Of a DNA stretch of 26,756 nt, positions 1 to 7,177 are shown in pieces. Location: positions 1 through 26,756 of IMG/VR virus record IMGVR_UViG_3300014839_000648; one strand, 5' to 3'. The number at the start of each line of letters is the position of its first letter. Position 1 is the first letter of the stretch. This stretch comes from a virus. The notes beneath the pieces were generated by a model. It did not search any database and was not told where the DNA came from. It saw nothing but the letters and a program-made list of their open reading frames with translations. The translations under genes and the position numbers were made by a program.

Positions 1-2
1 AT

Positions 3-74
3 GCTTTCGACGAATACATGAGAATTGGCGACAACTCGGTGTGCGCACTTTCAATGAGCGATACTGCGCACTAG
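3..74 (+). CDS. C-terminal end of a possible upstream gene (partial)
   Basis: One frame is open from the window edge to a TAG at 72-74 and would encode the last 23 residues of an upstream protein (begins AFDEYMRIGDN, ends SDTAH). A competing frame starting at base 2 is also open and runs to 361, but over most of its length it is a shadow of the small-terminase gene. The stop lies inside the 16-bp palindrome at 65-80. The piece is too short to recognise a family, so this is a weak call based only on the open frame and the phage's tight packing. Confidence 0.25.
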   Translation, partial: AFDEYMRIGDNSVCALSMSDTAH

Positions 75-80
75 TGCGCA
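42..80. promoter_or_regulatory. Three TGCGCACT half-sites, including a 16-bp palindrome
   Basis: TGCGCACT occurs at 42-49 and again at 65-72, 23 bp later (about two helical turns). The second copy is followed at once by its inverse AGTGCGCA (73-80), giving the perfect palindrome TGCGCACTAGTGCGCA. The cluster ends 16 bp before the start of an HTH protein in the small-terminase position. It could be that protein's binding site for packaging initiation (pac or cos-flanking) or for autoregulation; choosing between these is inference. No convincing -10/-35 pair is seen here. Confidence 0.45.
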
Positions 81-95
81 TACTGGTAAATCAAG

Positions 96-704
96 ATGAA
101 AACAGCATTCTTGTCCTCCGCTGGCAATCAACTCGGCGGTCACCTGAAGCGGTACACTCAGGCCCGGGTGGCCGGAAAAATTGGCGTATCAATTACAGCG
201 GTGCGAGACTGGGTCGCTGGCCGTCGGCGTCCCAACGACGCGATGTGCGCGGTCATGCTGGCGAAATTCGGTATTCCGCTGACAGATTGGGATGTGCCCG
301 CGCCCTCCGCAGAGCTGGAGCCGGAGCCACCGAAAGTGCAAATTATCGATGCGGCGCCTAGGTCTCCTGTCGATAAGCCGAGGCCCAGGCGGAGAACGCC
401 GATAATCGATATAACCGATCCGAGCATACCGGCCAGGGATCGGTGCGCATATGTGTTGGGAGAGCTTCAGGACGAGCTGAATTCGTGGGATGAAGAGAAT
501 TCGGTGTCGGCACGAATGGCCCTGCACAAGCTAATCCTCGACCGGCAAAAGGAATTATCACGACTCGACGGGGACTACGAAGTAGATTTCAAGAAATTCA
601 TCGCATCGTCTCAGGGTCAGAAGTTCCAGGATGCGCTCATGGTGCTCGACAGGGAATTCCGCGGTGTCGCGGCCCGATTGGCCGAAATAATGAATGGTCT
701 ATAA
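96..704 (+). CDS. Small terminase-like protein with N-terminal helix-turn-helix
   Basis: A 202-residue protein placed directly before the large terminase, so its likely role is recognition of the packaging site and loading of the large subunit. Residues about 20-60 fit an XRE-like helix-turn-helix: a QARVAGKIGVS stretch, then ITAVRDWVAGRRRP, then LAKFGIPLTDWD, the usual spacing of a DNA-binding HTH followed by a short helix. A Pro-rich linker (about 69-110) leads to a mostly helical, charged C-terminal part (about 115-202), as expected for an oligomerising small terminase. The ATG at 96 has only a weak ribosome site. The stop overlaps the large-terminase start region. A repressor-like regulator is the alternative, but the position argues for terminase. 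Confidence 0.65.
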   Translation: MKTAFLSSAGNQLGGHLKRYTQARVAGKIGVSITAVRDWVAGRRRPNDAMCAVMLAKFGIPLTDWDVPAPSAELEPEPPKVQIIDAAPRSPVDKPRPRRRTPIIDITDPSIPARDRCAYVLGELQDELNSWDEENSVSARMALHKLILDRQKELSRLDGDYEVDFKKFIASSQGQKFQDALMVLDREFRGVAARLAEIMNGL

Positions 705-2409
705 TATGACATCAGGACCAATTCACAAGAAAGTCAAGCACGCGGGCGGTCGACCTGCGAGTCCCAATGGCCTCTCCGACTGCCTGTCCAGGATCGATGC
801 GCGCGTATCGGCCGAGCTGATAGGTCATCATTGGCCGAATCCAAAATTCCAAAATGATCCTGTCGGATTTGCGGAGCAAATTTTAGGGGTAAAGCTCTGG
901 TCATTTCAGATCGAATTCTTGGAAGCAATACGAGATAATCGCAGAGTGAGCGTGTCGGGCGGTCGAAAAATTGGGAAGGACTTCGCCGTGGCTATCGCGG
1001 CTCTATGGTGGTATTGCTCCCATCCCAAATCTAGGGTGGTGATTCTGGCACCCACCGTGCGTCAGATTGACGAGATACTCTGGCGCGAGGTACTACAGAG
1101 ACTCGACGCCTCCGGGCGGTGTCTCGCGTGCAAAGCGCAGGAGCCTGAGGGCGAGGCCCCATGTCCCCATTCCGCCATCATACCTCACGAGCGAATTGGC
1201 ATGCGCGCGAGCACCGGCCTCAAATCGGATGATTTCCGACAGATCATCGGTTTTACCGCGATGAAAGAGGGCGGAATTCGCGGCCTTTCGGGGGACAACA
1301 TCCTAGCGATCATCGACGAGGCATCTGATGTCCAAGACCAATTTCAGAAGGCATTGTGGGGTAATCTTGCAGCATCGAATTGCAAGATAGTATACATCTC
1401 GAATCCGACCCGTTCCGTGGGATTCTTTCACCGTTCTCATCATACGGAGCGAGAGCTGTATTACACGATTCAGGTGGATACGCGGACCAATCCCAATGCC
1501 ATGTCCGGACAGCCGGTATTCCCGGGGCTCGCGTCGCGGGAATGGATTGAGGAGAGCAAAATCGCGTGGGGCGAAGGTAGCCTCGCGTGGCTGGCCAACG
1601 TCGAGGGTAAATTTCCGACGACAGAGGCCGGTCAATTATTCTCACTCGAGGATGTGCGTGCGGCCTCGAGTCCGGAACGTCTCGAGGCTACGTCATGCAG
1701 CGGTAGGCTTTGCATGGGAATTGACGTGGCCGGCGAAAAGGATTCGGGAGATGAGACCGTTATATTCTGTCGTCGAGGCAATATGATCCTCGATATGGTG
1801 GCGCAACGTGGAATGACTCCTGATGCCATCACGATGGCGGCGGTTGGAATTCTTGATCGCTTCCGAGATCCATCTACAGATTATATCGACGGATTCTATC
1901 CATTGATTGTAATCGACAGGGACGGTGCCACCGGAGCACGAGTGTACGATGCAGTCAATGCTTATCGACGAAGAGACGAAAAGACATTGCATGAATTCAA
2001 GCTCGTAGGTTTTCAGGGTGGCAATCCCAGCCCCAATCCGGGAATTGCTCAAATCTATCGGTGTCAACGTGACGTGATGTTCGCTGGGATGCATCAATGG
2101 ATAACCGAGGGCGGATGCATACCCCAGGACGCGAAGATGGAAGGTGAATTGCTTTCTCTGCGCTGGGTAGAGCGAGACAATCGTGGACGCTCCCAACTGG
2201 TACGCAAGAATGAACTGCGAGAAATTTTGGGCAGGTCGCCCGATCGGTGTGATGCCCTGGCCCTTAGCACGTGGGGATTTCATTCGTCAGCTAATGAGGA
2301 TGCGCAACCGGCCCCAAATCAAGATCGCGCGCCGAGTGTCGGGCATAGATATATTGAGCAGGCAAGCGATTACGAATCTTTGGATTGGGCGTACAAGCGT
2401 CCATGGTAA
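694..2409 (+). CDS. Terminase large subunit (packaging ATPase/nuclease)
   Basis: The 571-residue DNA-packaging motor protein that docks on the portal and cuts the concatemer. Walker A is GGRKIGKD (residues 89-96) and Walker B is ILAIIDEA (203-210, D208/E209). The RNase H-like nuclease half starts with GIDVAGEKDSGDE (342-354, D344); further acidic positions are D408 (VIDRDGATG) and D520 (SPDRCDALALS). Unusually, the ATPase domain contains a CxxC...CxH cluster (C143, C146, C157, H159) that could bind zinc. The start may be ATG 694, overlapping the previous gene by 11 bases, or ATG 706 just after its TAA; neither has a good ribosome site, so translational coupling is likely. The next gene begins at 2403 inside the last codons. 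Confidence 0.93.
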   Translation: MVYNMTSGPIHKKVKHAGGRPASPNGLSDCLSRIDARVSAELIGHHWPNPKFQNDPVGFAEQILGVKLWSFQIEFLEAIRDNRRVSVSGGRKIGKDFAVAIAALWWYCSHPKSRVVILAPTVRQIDEILWREVLQRLDASGRCLACKAQEPEGEAPCPHSAIIPHERIGMRASTGLKSDDFRQIIGFTAMKEGGIRGLSGDNILAIIDEASDVQDQFQKALWGNLAASNCKIVYISNPTRSVGFFHRSHHTERELYYTIQVDTRTNPNAMSGQPVFPGLASREWIEESKIAWGEGSLAWLANVEGKFPTTEAGQLFSLEDVRAASSPERLEATSCSGRLCMGIDVAGEKDSGDETVIFCRRGNMILDMVAQRGMTPDAITMAAVGILDRFRDPSTDYIDGFYPLIVIDRDGATGARVYDAVNAYRRRDEKTLHEFKLVGFQGGNPSPNPGIAQIYRCQRDVMFAGMHQWITEGGCIPQDAKMEGELLSLRWVERDNRGRSQLVRKNELREILGRSPDRCDALALSTWGFHSSANEDAQPAPNQDRAPSVGHRYIEQASDYESLDWAYKRPW

Positions 2410-2639
2410 GGGGATTAGTCTCCGCGCTCTCTCTGGCTATCGCCTCTTGCGTGAGAGCGCCGGACGGATTCCCAGTTATATCGACGGACGTATCCGGGAA
2501 TTCCCTGTCGTGCAAATGGGCCAGGTGTTGCTATCCGTATAGCAAAAAAGAAGGCTCGATTTACGTTTGCGCGCAATTCGAGCCCTCCATTCAGTGGGCG
2601 GATAAAATGGAAATATTCGTCAGATGGAAGTTACCGTGA
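2403..2639 (+). CDS. Small Cys-rich lipoprotein, function unknown
   Basis: A 78-residue ORF whose ATG (2403) overlaps the terminase end (ATGGTAA). It has a short basic N-terminus (MVRG), a hydrophobic stretch, and a lipobox ending LAIASC with C16 as the lipidation site: a type II signal peptide. Residue +2 is Val, not Asp, which in Gram-negative bacteria favours outer-membrane sorting. The mature part has four more Cys (37, 42, 43, 56), which could form two disulfides. The TGA (2637-2639) overlaps tail to tail by nine bases the minus-strand phosphoesterase. Candidate roles by analogy are a spanin-like lysis lipoprotein or a superinfection-exclusion lipoprotein; neither is shown. The gene also contains the minus-strand terminator. 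Confidence 0.55.
   Translation: MVRGLVSALSLAIASCVRAPDGFPVISTDVSGNSLSCKWARCCYPYSKKEGSIYVCAQFEPSIQWADKMEIFVRWKLP
2544..2584 (-). terminator. Intrinsic terminator of the minus-strand operon
   Basis: Read on the minus strand, a 7-bp perfect stem GGCTCGA / TCGAGCC (2578-2584 with 2553-2559, loop about 18 nt, extendable by two pairs after an A.A mismatch) is followed directly by TTCTTTTTT (2552-2544). It starts 47 nt beyond the phosphoesterase stop (2631), as expected for the end of the leftward transcript. In the plus direction there is no T-tract, so it should act one way only. The loop contains the palindrome TTGCGCGCAA. It lies within the lipoprotein reading frame. Confidence 0.6.
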
Positions 2640-3419
2640 TTTGAGCGCCGCGGGTAGAAGGCTAATTCCGTGGACGATCGGAATCGAAATGGTCGTGAAT
2701 ATGCCGTTGGGCCTAACGAATTGAATTCCGTATCCGTGGCTCCACGAGGTCGGGCGCGTGTGTCCGTATAGGGGAGCTAATTGGGCAAGGGTGCCGAAAC
2801 TCCATGCTCCAATTGCACCGCTGGACACGTTGGGTTCAATTCGCGAATCCACCCGGTGCGTGTGGCCGAATACCACGTTGCCGCCGAAGTACCGTATATG
2901 TTCTGCGGCCGCATGTCGCGCGTGAGACACGCCGTGGACGAAAAAGCATTTGCCCAATCGTATGGCGCCCCTACTTCGGACGCCCATATGAAATTCGCTT
3001 CTCTTATAATATTTGATGCCTCGTTGCTTCAGCTCGAGCACAGATTGGGGACCGTATACCTCGAGGAGGGACGCGGCATCATTCTCATCGGAGAATGAAT
3101 TGGCGCTCCATCGCTCCACGTGCCATTCGTGATTGCCCTCGAGGTAATGATAGTCAGCTCTCGGCGCGGCCCTCTGAATCATGTCGAGGAAGGTATTTGC
3201 CGATTTAATGTCGTCACCATACGATTCTGCAATCTCACTGGTGTAGCTGCGCTGATGCGAATTGAACGTGCCTCCACAATCGAGATGGTCTCCCAGCAGG
3301 ACTATCTCCTTAGGCTGCAGAGATTTGATATCGGCCGCGCAAGCCTTGGCGGAGCTCCAATCGATGTGAGCCCCGTGCGAGTCGGGTATGCATACCCTAA
3401 TTACCTCTCGTCTAGACAT
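2631..3419 (-). CDS. Calcineurin-like metallophosphoesterase
   Basis: A 262-residue protein with the full metal-binding signature of this superfamily in order: DSH (D13, H15), GDHLD (residues 43-47, D44), GNHE (95-98), FVHG (160-163, H162) and GHTH (185-188). The family uses two metal ions to hydrolyse phosphomono- or diesters; the substrate cannot be read from the sequence. Phage members of unknown role are common. It is the last gene of the leftward operon. Its ATG (3419) has GGTGG upstream and overlaps the previous gene by 19 bases. A terminator follows 47 nt downstream, and the stop overlaps the convergent lipoprotein gene. All catalytic residues are present, so it is probably active, possibly on nucleic acid or nucleotides (inference). 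Confidence 0.88.
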   Translation of the reverse strand: MSRREVIRVCIPDSHGAHIDWSSAKACAADIKSLQPKEIVLLGDHLDCGGTFNSHQRSYTSEIAESYGDDIKSANTFLDMIQRAAPRADYHYLEGNHEWHVERWSANSFSDENDAASLLEVYGPQSVLELKQRGIKYYKRSEFHMGVRSRGAIRLGKCFFVHGVSHARHAAAEHIRYFGGNVVFGHTHRVDSRIEPNVSSGAIGAWSFGTLAQLAPLYGHTRPTSWSHGYGIQFVRPNGIFTTISIPIVHGISLLPAALKSR

Positions 3420-3613
3420 GATTCCACCCTATCTATATTCGCCCTTGTCCATCCGTTGTCTCGGGCGTAGATGACAGCATTTACGAGCGCCTCGATACGC
3501 CTATCCCTATCAGCCTCGAGAAGTATCAGATGCTCCGGGGACATAATGCCGTCGCGCGACGTTGTAATGCCTCCATCCGCGTCTCGACGGATGTCTATGT
3601 ATTTACGGGTCAT
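3401..3613 (-). CDS. Small hypothetical protein (70 aa)
   Basis: I do not recognise a family. From the ATG at 3613 the protein is 70 residues, begins MTRKYIDIRRDADGG and is charged, with a helix-rich middle (HLILLEADRDRRIEALVNAV). I chose this start because it overlaps the end of the preceding gene by 11 bases, matching the coupling used throughout this operon; in-frame ATGs at 3628 and 3655 are alternatives that overlap more. The stop lies inside the phosphoesterase gene, with a 19-base overlap. Tight coupling on both sides supports it being a real gene. Confidence 0.6.
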   Translation of the reverse strand: MTRKYIDIRRDADGGITTSRDGIMSPEHLILLEADRDRRIEALVNAVIYARDNGWTRANIDRVESCLDER

Positions 3614-3842
3614 TGGATTTTGCGACATCGGCGATGGCTTGATATATGACAGCATCGGCCAATTCTTCGGCTCTCTCCTTATTCCAATCGCGTCTATCAG
3701 AGATGAGATTTAGCTCGCCATATACGGCCTGCCCCTTACTCATCCGTCTGGCGATATAGAGCAGCACGCGTTGCTCGGTTCGGCCGAGCGAACACACGAC
3801 ATCGAACAAATCTTCTACGTCCGCACTCAATAGCGTATTCAT
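3603..3842 (-). CDS. Small hypothetical protein (79 aa)
   Basis: The start at ATG 3842 overlaps the stop of the upstream 53-aa gene as ATGA, which decides it against a longer open frame reaching 3887. The protein is predicted helical, with the segment YGELNLISDRRDWNKERAEE followed by LADAVIYQAIAD. This pattern (an RDW motif, then an acidic helix and a D-A-x-x-Y helix) recurs in small phage and bacterial proteins of unknown function, but I cannot name a domain with confidence. It sits in the middle of the run of small coupled genes between portal and phosphoesterase. Confidence 0.65.
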   Translation of the reverse strand: MNTLLSADVEDLFDVVCSLGRTEQRVLLYIARRMSKGQAVYGELNLISDRRDWNKERAEELADAVIYQAIADVAKSNDP

Positions 3843-4000
3843 GCTTTTCCTCGTTCTCGGGTTACGACTTGCTCTTTTATTTCGCAAATTCGCATAACAC
3901 GGCCTTTATTTTCGAGAGACAGTCGAATGGCCAGATCCTTTGCTTTGCCGTAGTCTTCGATCTCAACTCCGATATAATCGGAAATTACGATGAATCTCAT
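3839..4000 (-). CDS. Very small hypothetical protein (53 aa)
   Basis: A 53-residue ORF fills the gap between two small genes exactly. Its ATG (4000-3998) overlaps the upstream stop as ATGA, and its TGA (3841-3839) overlaps the next ATG in the same way. The product begins MRFIVISDYIGVEIEDYGKA, has an N-terminal beta-like stretch followed by a basic C-terminus ending RERGKA, and resembles nothing I can name. The double ATGA overlap is the main evidence that it is translated; without it a 158-base unexplained gap would interrupt a fully coupled operon. Confidence 0.6.
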   Translation of the reverse strand: MRFIVISDYIGVEIEDYGKAKDLAIRLSLENKGRVMRICEIKEQVVTRERGKA

Positions 4001-4257
4001 TCGTTGAAATCCCCCTCTTCCGCCGCTCGCTCGTCCTCATCGGTCCACGGCTTTAATATCTCGAGCGTGGGAGCGGCGAGAGTCTCCATGAGAGATGTCT
4101 CGTCGGCAGACTCGGCGGATGCAATTAGCTTGTCGATCTCGTCCGTCATATCGATGTATTTGGACGCTGGAATTACGCCGTCCTCATCGGAGTTGGCCGC
4201 GTCCGCACCCCACGCTAACCATCCCTGTATCGCTTCCAATTTTTCCTTGAAATTCAT
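3997..4257 (-). CDS. Small acidic hypothetical protein (86 aa)
   Basis: The ATG at 4257 overlaps the portal gene stop as ATGA, so the start is preferred over an in-frame codon at 4272. The 86-residue product begins MNFKEKLEAIQGWLAWG and is strongly acidic, with long Asp/Glu runs toward the C-terminus (TDEDERAAEEGDFNE). It contains a KYID segment near the middle that also occurs in the 70-aa protein of the same operon, which is too short to call homology. Its acidity would suit binding to the very Lys-rich linker of the preceding portal fusion; that is only a guess. Confidence 0.65.
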   Translation of the reverse strand: MNFKEKLEAIQGWLAWGADAANSDEDGVIPASKYIDMTDEIDKLIASAESADETSLMETLAAPTLEILKPWTDEDERAAEEGDFNE

Positions 4258-6926
4258 TTTGACACCGCCCATTTCATTATTTTATCGAATGTCTCGAAGG
4301 CTTCTGGATCCTTATTTTTTAGCACTTCAGGGGCATAGTGGTAGGCCGACATCGTCTCGGCAAAATACTCGAATACGTTCGATTGACCATATTGAGACGC
4401 GCACCATACGCCATCGTTTCTCGGCATTGCCTTGTGTGGGGAGTCGGGGTTACCGGTGTTTACGATTTCGAATCTATCGCCGAACAGCTTCGCCACGCGC
4501 CTATATGCCGGCAAGTTTTGCTCGTGCAATATAAGGTGCAGATGGTGCGACAATTCGTGTAGCATTGTGGATTCGCGGAATAGAATTTCGTCCTCATAAC
4601 CTCCGCCGCGCGCGATGGCGCTTCCGACCCGAAAACATCCCTCTCCTATCCCGCCCGTGAATTCCTTATTTTCGAATTTCAGAGTCTTTTTCAAATAAGG
4701 AAGAGAACGAATAAATATGCTTGGAGACTTGTAATTCTCATTGTGCGGAATAAAGAGACCGTCCGCACGAGAGTATTTGCCCGGCATCTCTTCCACCTGC
4801 GCTACGGCGACCTTCTTTCTCTGTACGACCGCATCAAATCCCTTGGCCAGGACGCTATCGAGGGCTTGCCTTCCACGTTTGGTCAGTGCGACATCCATTT
4901 TCAATTCCGATGATGTTTGGGTCTTGCGCGCTGGCGCTTCCGGAATTTCCCAATCATCGAATTTTGCTTCGGGCTCGTCCTTTATGTCGTCGTAGTTTTT
5001 GCCTTCGAGTCCGGATTTCTTCGCCAGTTCTTTGGCTTCCGCTCGGTGCTTGGATGCCGCTTTCCGGTGCTCCTCCGCCTTAGCTTCCGCCTTCTCCAGC
5101 TCGGCCCGATGCTTTGCGCGTTCCCCCTTCGAAAGCCCCTTCTTGGACAGTACAGCGGCTCTGCGGGCCGCGCTCTTCCGATGTTCGTTGGCCGCGAACT
5201 TGTGGGCTTCGGCCGCCTTATTGTGGCTTTCGGTGGAAGCCTTTTTGCCAGTCGTTTTTTTTGATGCGGCCTCGGCGTTCTTGCTTGATGCTCCCCCTCC
5301 CTTGATGAAATGACCGTCCGGGCCCCGAGGGTGTAATTCTTCGTGCCACTGTCCGGACATAAGAGATCCACCACGGGCAATGGCGCTCATAGAATTGCCG
5401 CCCAAAGAGGTAGGGCCGGATCCCCCTTCATTTCCAGAATCTCCGCCCTTTTCCAATTCTGATATTGTCATATCTCCGCGCTTATCGCCCATTTTATCCA
5501 AGCCCTGTCCCTCTCGGGCTTCGTCCACCGTGACTACCTTTGATATATCGGTGGGTGCCAATTCTATATGAGAATGGGGCCGGACCTCGTGCGAAGGGCC
5601 GAGGATGGTCGGGACGCCATATCTGGCCATCAATTCTTCGATGTCCACTACGATGGGTTGCTTAATTCCTGCCGACACTTGTGCTGATGCAACCGCTTCC
5701 ACCAGGCCCTTAATCGCATTGGCTAGTTGTACATATGTTGCGGCCTCTCCCGAGCGCTCCTTCGGCGCCTCCACTTCGGTTTCAACCGTTACCGCATTCT
5801 TCAGCGCCTCCACGCCCCAAGTTTGTCCGATGTATGCTGGAAGAATTTGCGTATTCACGGTGTGGTCCCATGCTTCAGCAGTGGCTCGAATGAGATCCAA
5901 TTGCACGACACGGAAGACGTCCATATTAGAAAATCCAGCCGTGCCCTGGAGCATCACCGATGATCCGCATAGGCAGGTGGCAATTTCCTCATTGTGCGCC
6001 TTGATATCCTCGGTATAAATTTGCCAGCCCTGTCCCCTCGATTCGACGATTTTCACGTCCCATCCGATCGGGAGCACCGCGGCGGTATTAAGGCTCCAGG
6101 ATATGAGGCGCTGGAGTAGACCGCTTCGCTCCTCCTCGGTTGCCCCGAGCGGCGCGGTGGCGAATCGACCCGGAGATGAATGCTTGGTCGCATACGACTG
6201 ACGCATGAAAATCGATTGCGTCTTATTTATATACGATCGCCCGAGCGGATTCCAGAGTCCCGAATTCCAGGGATAGAGTCGGCCCCCCGGTATATGCAGA
6301 ATCCACATATTCCCGGACGAAGATACCTGGCCCGGATTGATTGGAATTAGGCCCGCGATAGAGCGGTAGTACCACTGATGACGATTCCAGAGAAAAAACA
6401 AATTCTGCGGGTATCGACGAATTAGAACGGGAAAATTGCGTCCCTGAACCGGCACCATTTCCCCGATGGAGGCTCCGGCAGTTAGCCCGTCCCATACCAT
6501 TAGACGGGCCTCGGATGACGGTATCATCTCATTATATACGTCCCGATCACTTCCAGTTTTGTCCCGCAGTACATCCACGATGGAACGATCGCCGTAGAAG
6601 CGCTTTGGAAAATTCACCACAGAGGTTCGGGCGTCGCCCAGGCCGCGAATAACGCCATCGTTCTTCATTGACTCGACCAATTGACCTATCATGGTCATGT
6701 CGCCATTTTGGGCCATGTGTTGGGCTCGCTCGATATCTGGCGGATACCATCGCAGACGGACACTGGGTATGGTCTCCAGCTCTCCGCCGAGCGCCTTGCG
6801 CGTCTCGTTGATCGCCTCATCATCCAATTGTGGGCCCGGCATGGGTTGAGGATCGAATCCGGAAATTCCAATCAGAGCCCGGGCCAGGTCTTTGATGGCG
6901 CTGATTGCCGCCTTGCGATCGACCAT
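4254..6926 (-). CDS. Portal protein (Mu gp29-like) fused to a zinc metallopeptidase domain
   Basis: An 890-residue protein, much longer than the roughly 500 residues usual for Mu-type portals. Residues about 50-380 look like a DUF935/gp29 portal: the IERAQHMAQNGDMTMIGQLVE and MVWDGLTAGASIGEM regions, an R-Y-P segment, and the helical AHNEEIATCLCGSSV stretch. Then come a Gly/Ser linker (490-515), the phage-typical HPRGPDGHFIKGG motif (532-544), a Lys/Ala/Glu-rich likely coiled coil (545-640), and a C-terminal domain with HELSH (790-794) and FEYFAETMSAY (852-862). HExxH plus a downstream E in an EYFAE context is the gluzincin pattern seen in anthrax lethal factor-like (ATLF) peptidases; H790, E791, H794 and E857 would be the zinc and catalytic residues. 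The portal ring is the DNA entry channel of the head. The peptidase may be carried in the head or act on head proteins; its target is unknown. The start overlaps the previous stop as TAATG. Confidence 0.85.
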   Translation of the reverse strand: MVDRKAAISAIKDLARALIGISGFDPQPMPGPQLDDEAINETRKALGGELETIPSVRLRWYPPDIERAQHMAQNGDMTMIGQLVESMKNDGVIRGLGDARTSVVNFPKRFYGDRSIVDVLRDKTGSDRDVYNEMIPSSEARLMVWDGLTAGASIGEMVPVQGRNFPVLIRRYPQNLFFLWNRHQWYYRSIAGLIPINPGQVSSSGNMWILHIPGGRLYPWNSGLWNPLGRSYINKTQSIFMRQSYATKHSSPGRFATAPLGATEEERSGLLQRLISWSLNTAAVLPIGWDVKIVESRGQGWQIYTEDIKAHNEEIATCLCGSSVMLQGTAGFSNMDVFRVVQLDLIRATAEAWDHTVNTQILPAYIGQTWGVEALKNAVTVETEVEAPKERSGEAATYVQLANAIKGLVEAVASAQVSAGIKQPIVVDIEELMARYGVPTILGPSHEVRPHSHIELAPTDISKVVTVDEAREGQGLDKMGDKRGDMTISELEKGGDSGNEGGSGPTSLGGNSMSAIARGGSLMSGQWHEELHPRGPDGHFIKGGGASSKNAEAASKKTTGKKASTESHNKAAEAHKFAANEHRKSAARRAAVLSKKGLSKGERAKHRAELEKAEAKAEEHRKAASKHRAEAKELAKKSGLEGKNYDDIKDEPEAKFDDWEIPEAPARKTQTSSELKMDVALTKRGRQALDSVLAKGFDAVVQRKKVAVAQVEEMPGKYSRADGLFIPHNENYKSPSIFIRSLPYLKKTLKFENKEFTGGIGEGCFRVGSAIARGGGYEDEILFRESTMLHELSHHLHLILHEQNLPAYRRVAKLFGDRFEIVNTGNPDSPHKAMPRNDGVWCASQYGQSNVFEYFAETMSAYHYAPEVLKNKDPEAFETFDKIMKWAVSK

Positions 6927-7177
6927 TATCGAATCCTCGTTTCCTGTGCGATCGCCATCACCGATCCATGCGGCGGCAATTCTATATTCAAATTCAATCT
7001 CGAAATTGCCTCCTCAACCGCCTCCCTCGAATACATGGTGCCTCCGCCCGAAAGGACTCGGCGCAGCGTTCGCTTTTCGATATGCGCCTCGGCGCAGACT
7101 AAATCCTCAAACTTGTGTGACAACATTCCCGCATCATACACCAATTCGAATCCGAAAGTGTGCCTTTTGGATTCCAA
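6926..7177 (-). CDS. Small HTH-like protein, candidate regulator
   Basis: First gene of the leftward operon. From the TTG at 7177 it is 83 residues; from the ATG at 7126 it is 66, and neither has a clear ribosome site. The core FEDLVCAEAHIEKRTLRRVLSG followed by SREAVEEAISRLNL resembles a Cro/CI-type helix-turn-helix (helix, turn, recognition helix with K-R-T-L-R-R, then a Gly and two more helices). It ends as TAATG on the portal start. Its position beside a divergent intergenic region with an inverted repeat suggests it could control one or both transcripts. A structural role, such as a head accessory protein, cannot be excluded. Confidence 0.55.
   Translation of the reverse strand: MESKRHTFGFELVYDAGMLSHKFEDLVCAEAHIEKRTLRRVLSGGGTMYSREAVEEAISRLNLNIELPPHGSVMAIAQETRIR

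Noticed and set aside
41-361. 106-codon plus-strand open frame overlapping the small terminase
   Set aside because: It shares almost its full length with the HTH gene in another frame, starts with GTG without a ribosome site, and has a low-complexity Arg/Gly composition typical of a shadow.
3842-3887. Upstream extension of the 79-aa minus-strand gene to 3887
   Set aside because: It would overlap the 53-aa gene; the ATGA junction at 3842-3839 fits the operon's coupling pattern better.
4982-5380. 132-codon minus-strand frame inside the portal linker
   Set aside because: It is an alternate frame of the Lys/Ala-rich linker of the portal fusion, with Arg/Pro bias and no start signal.
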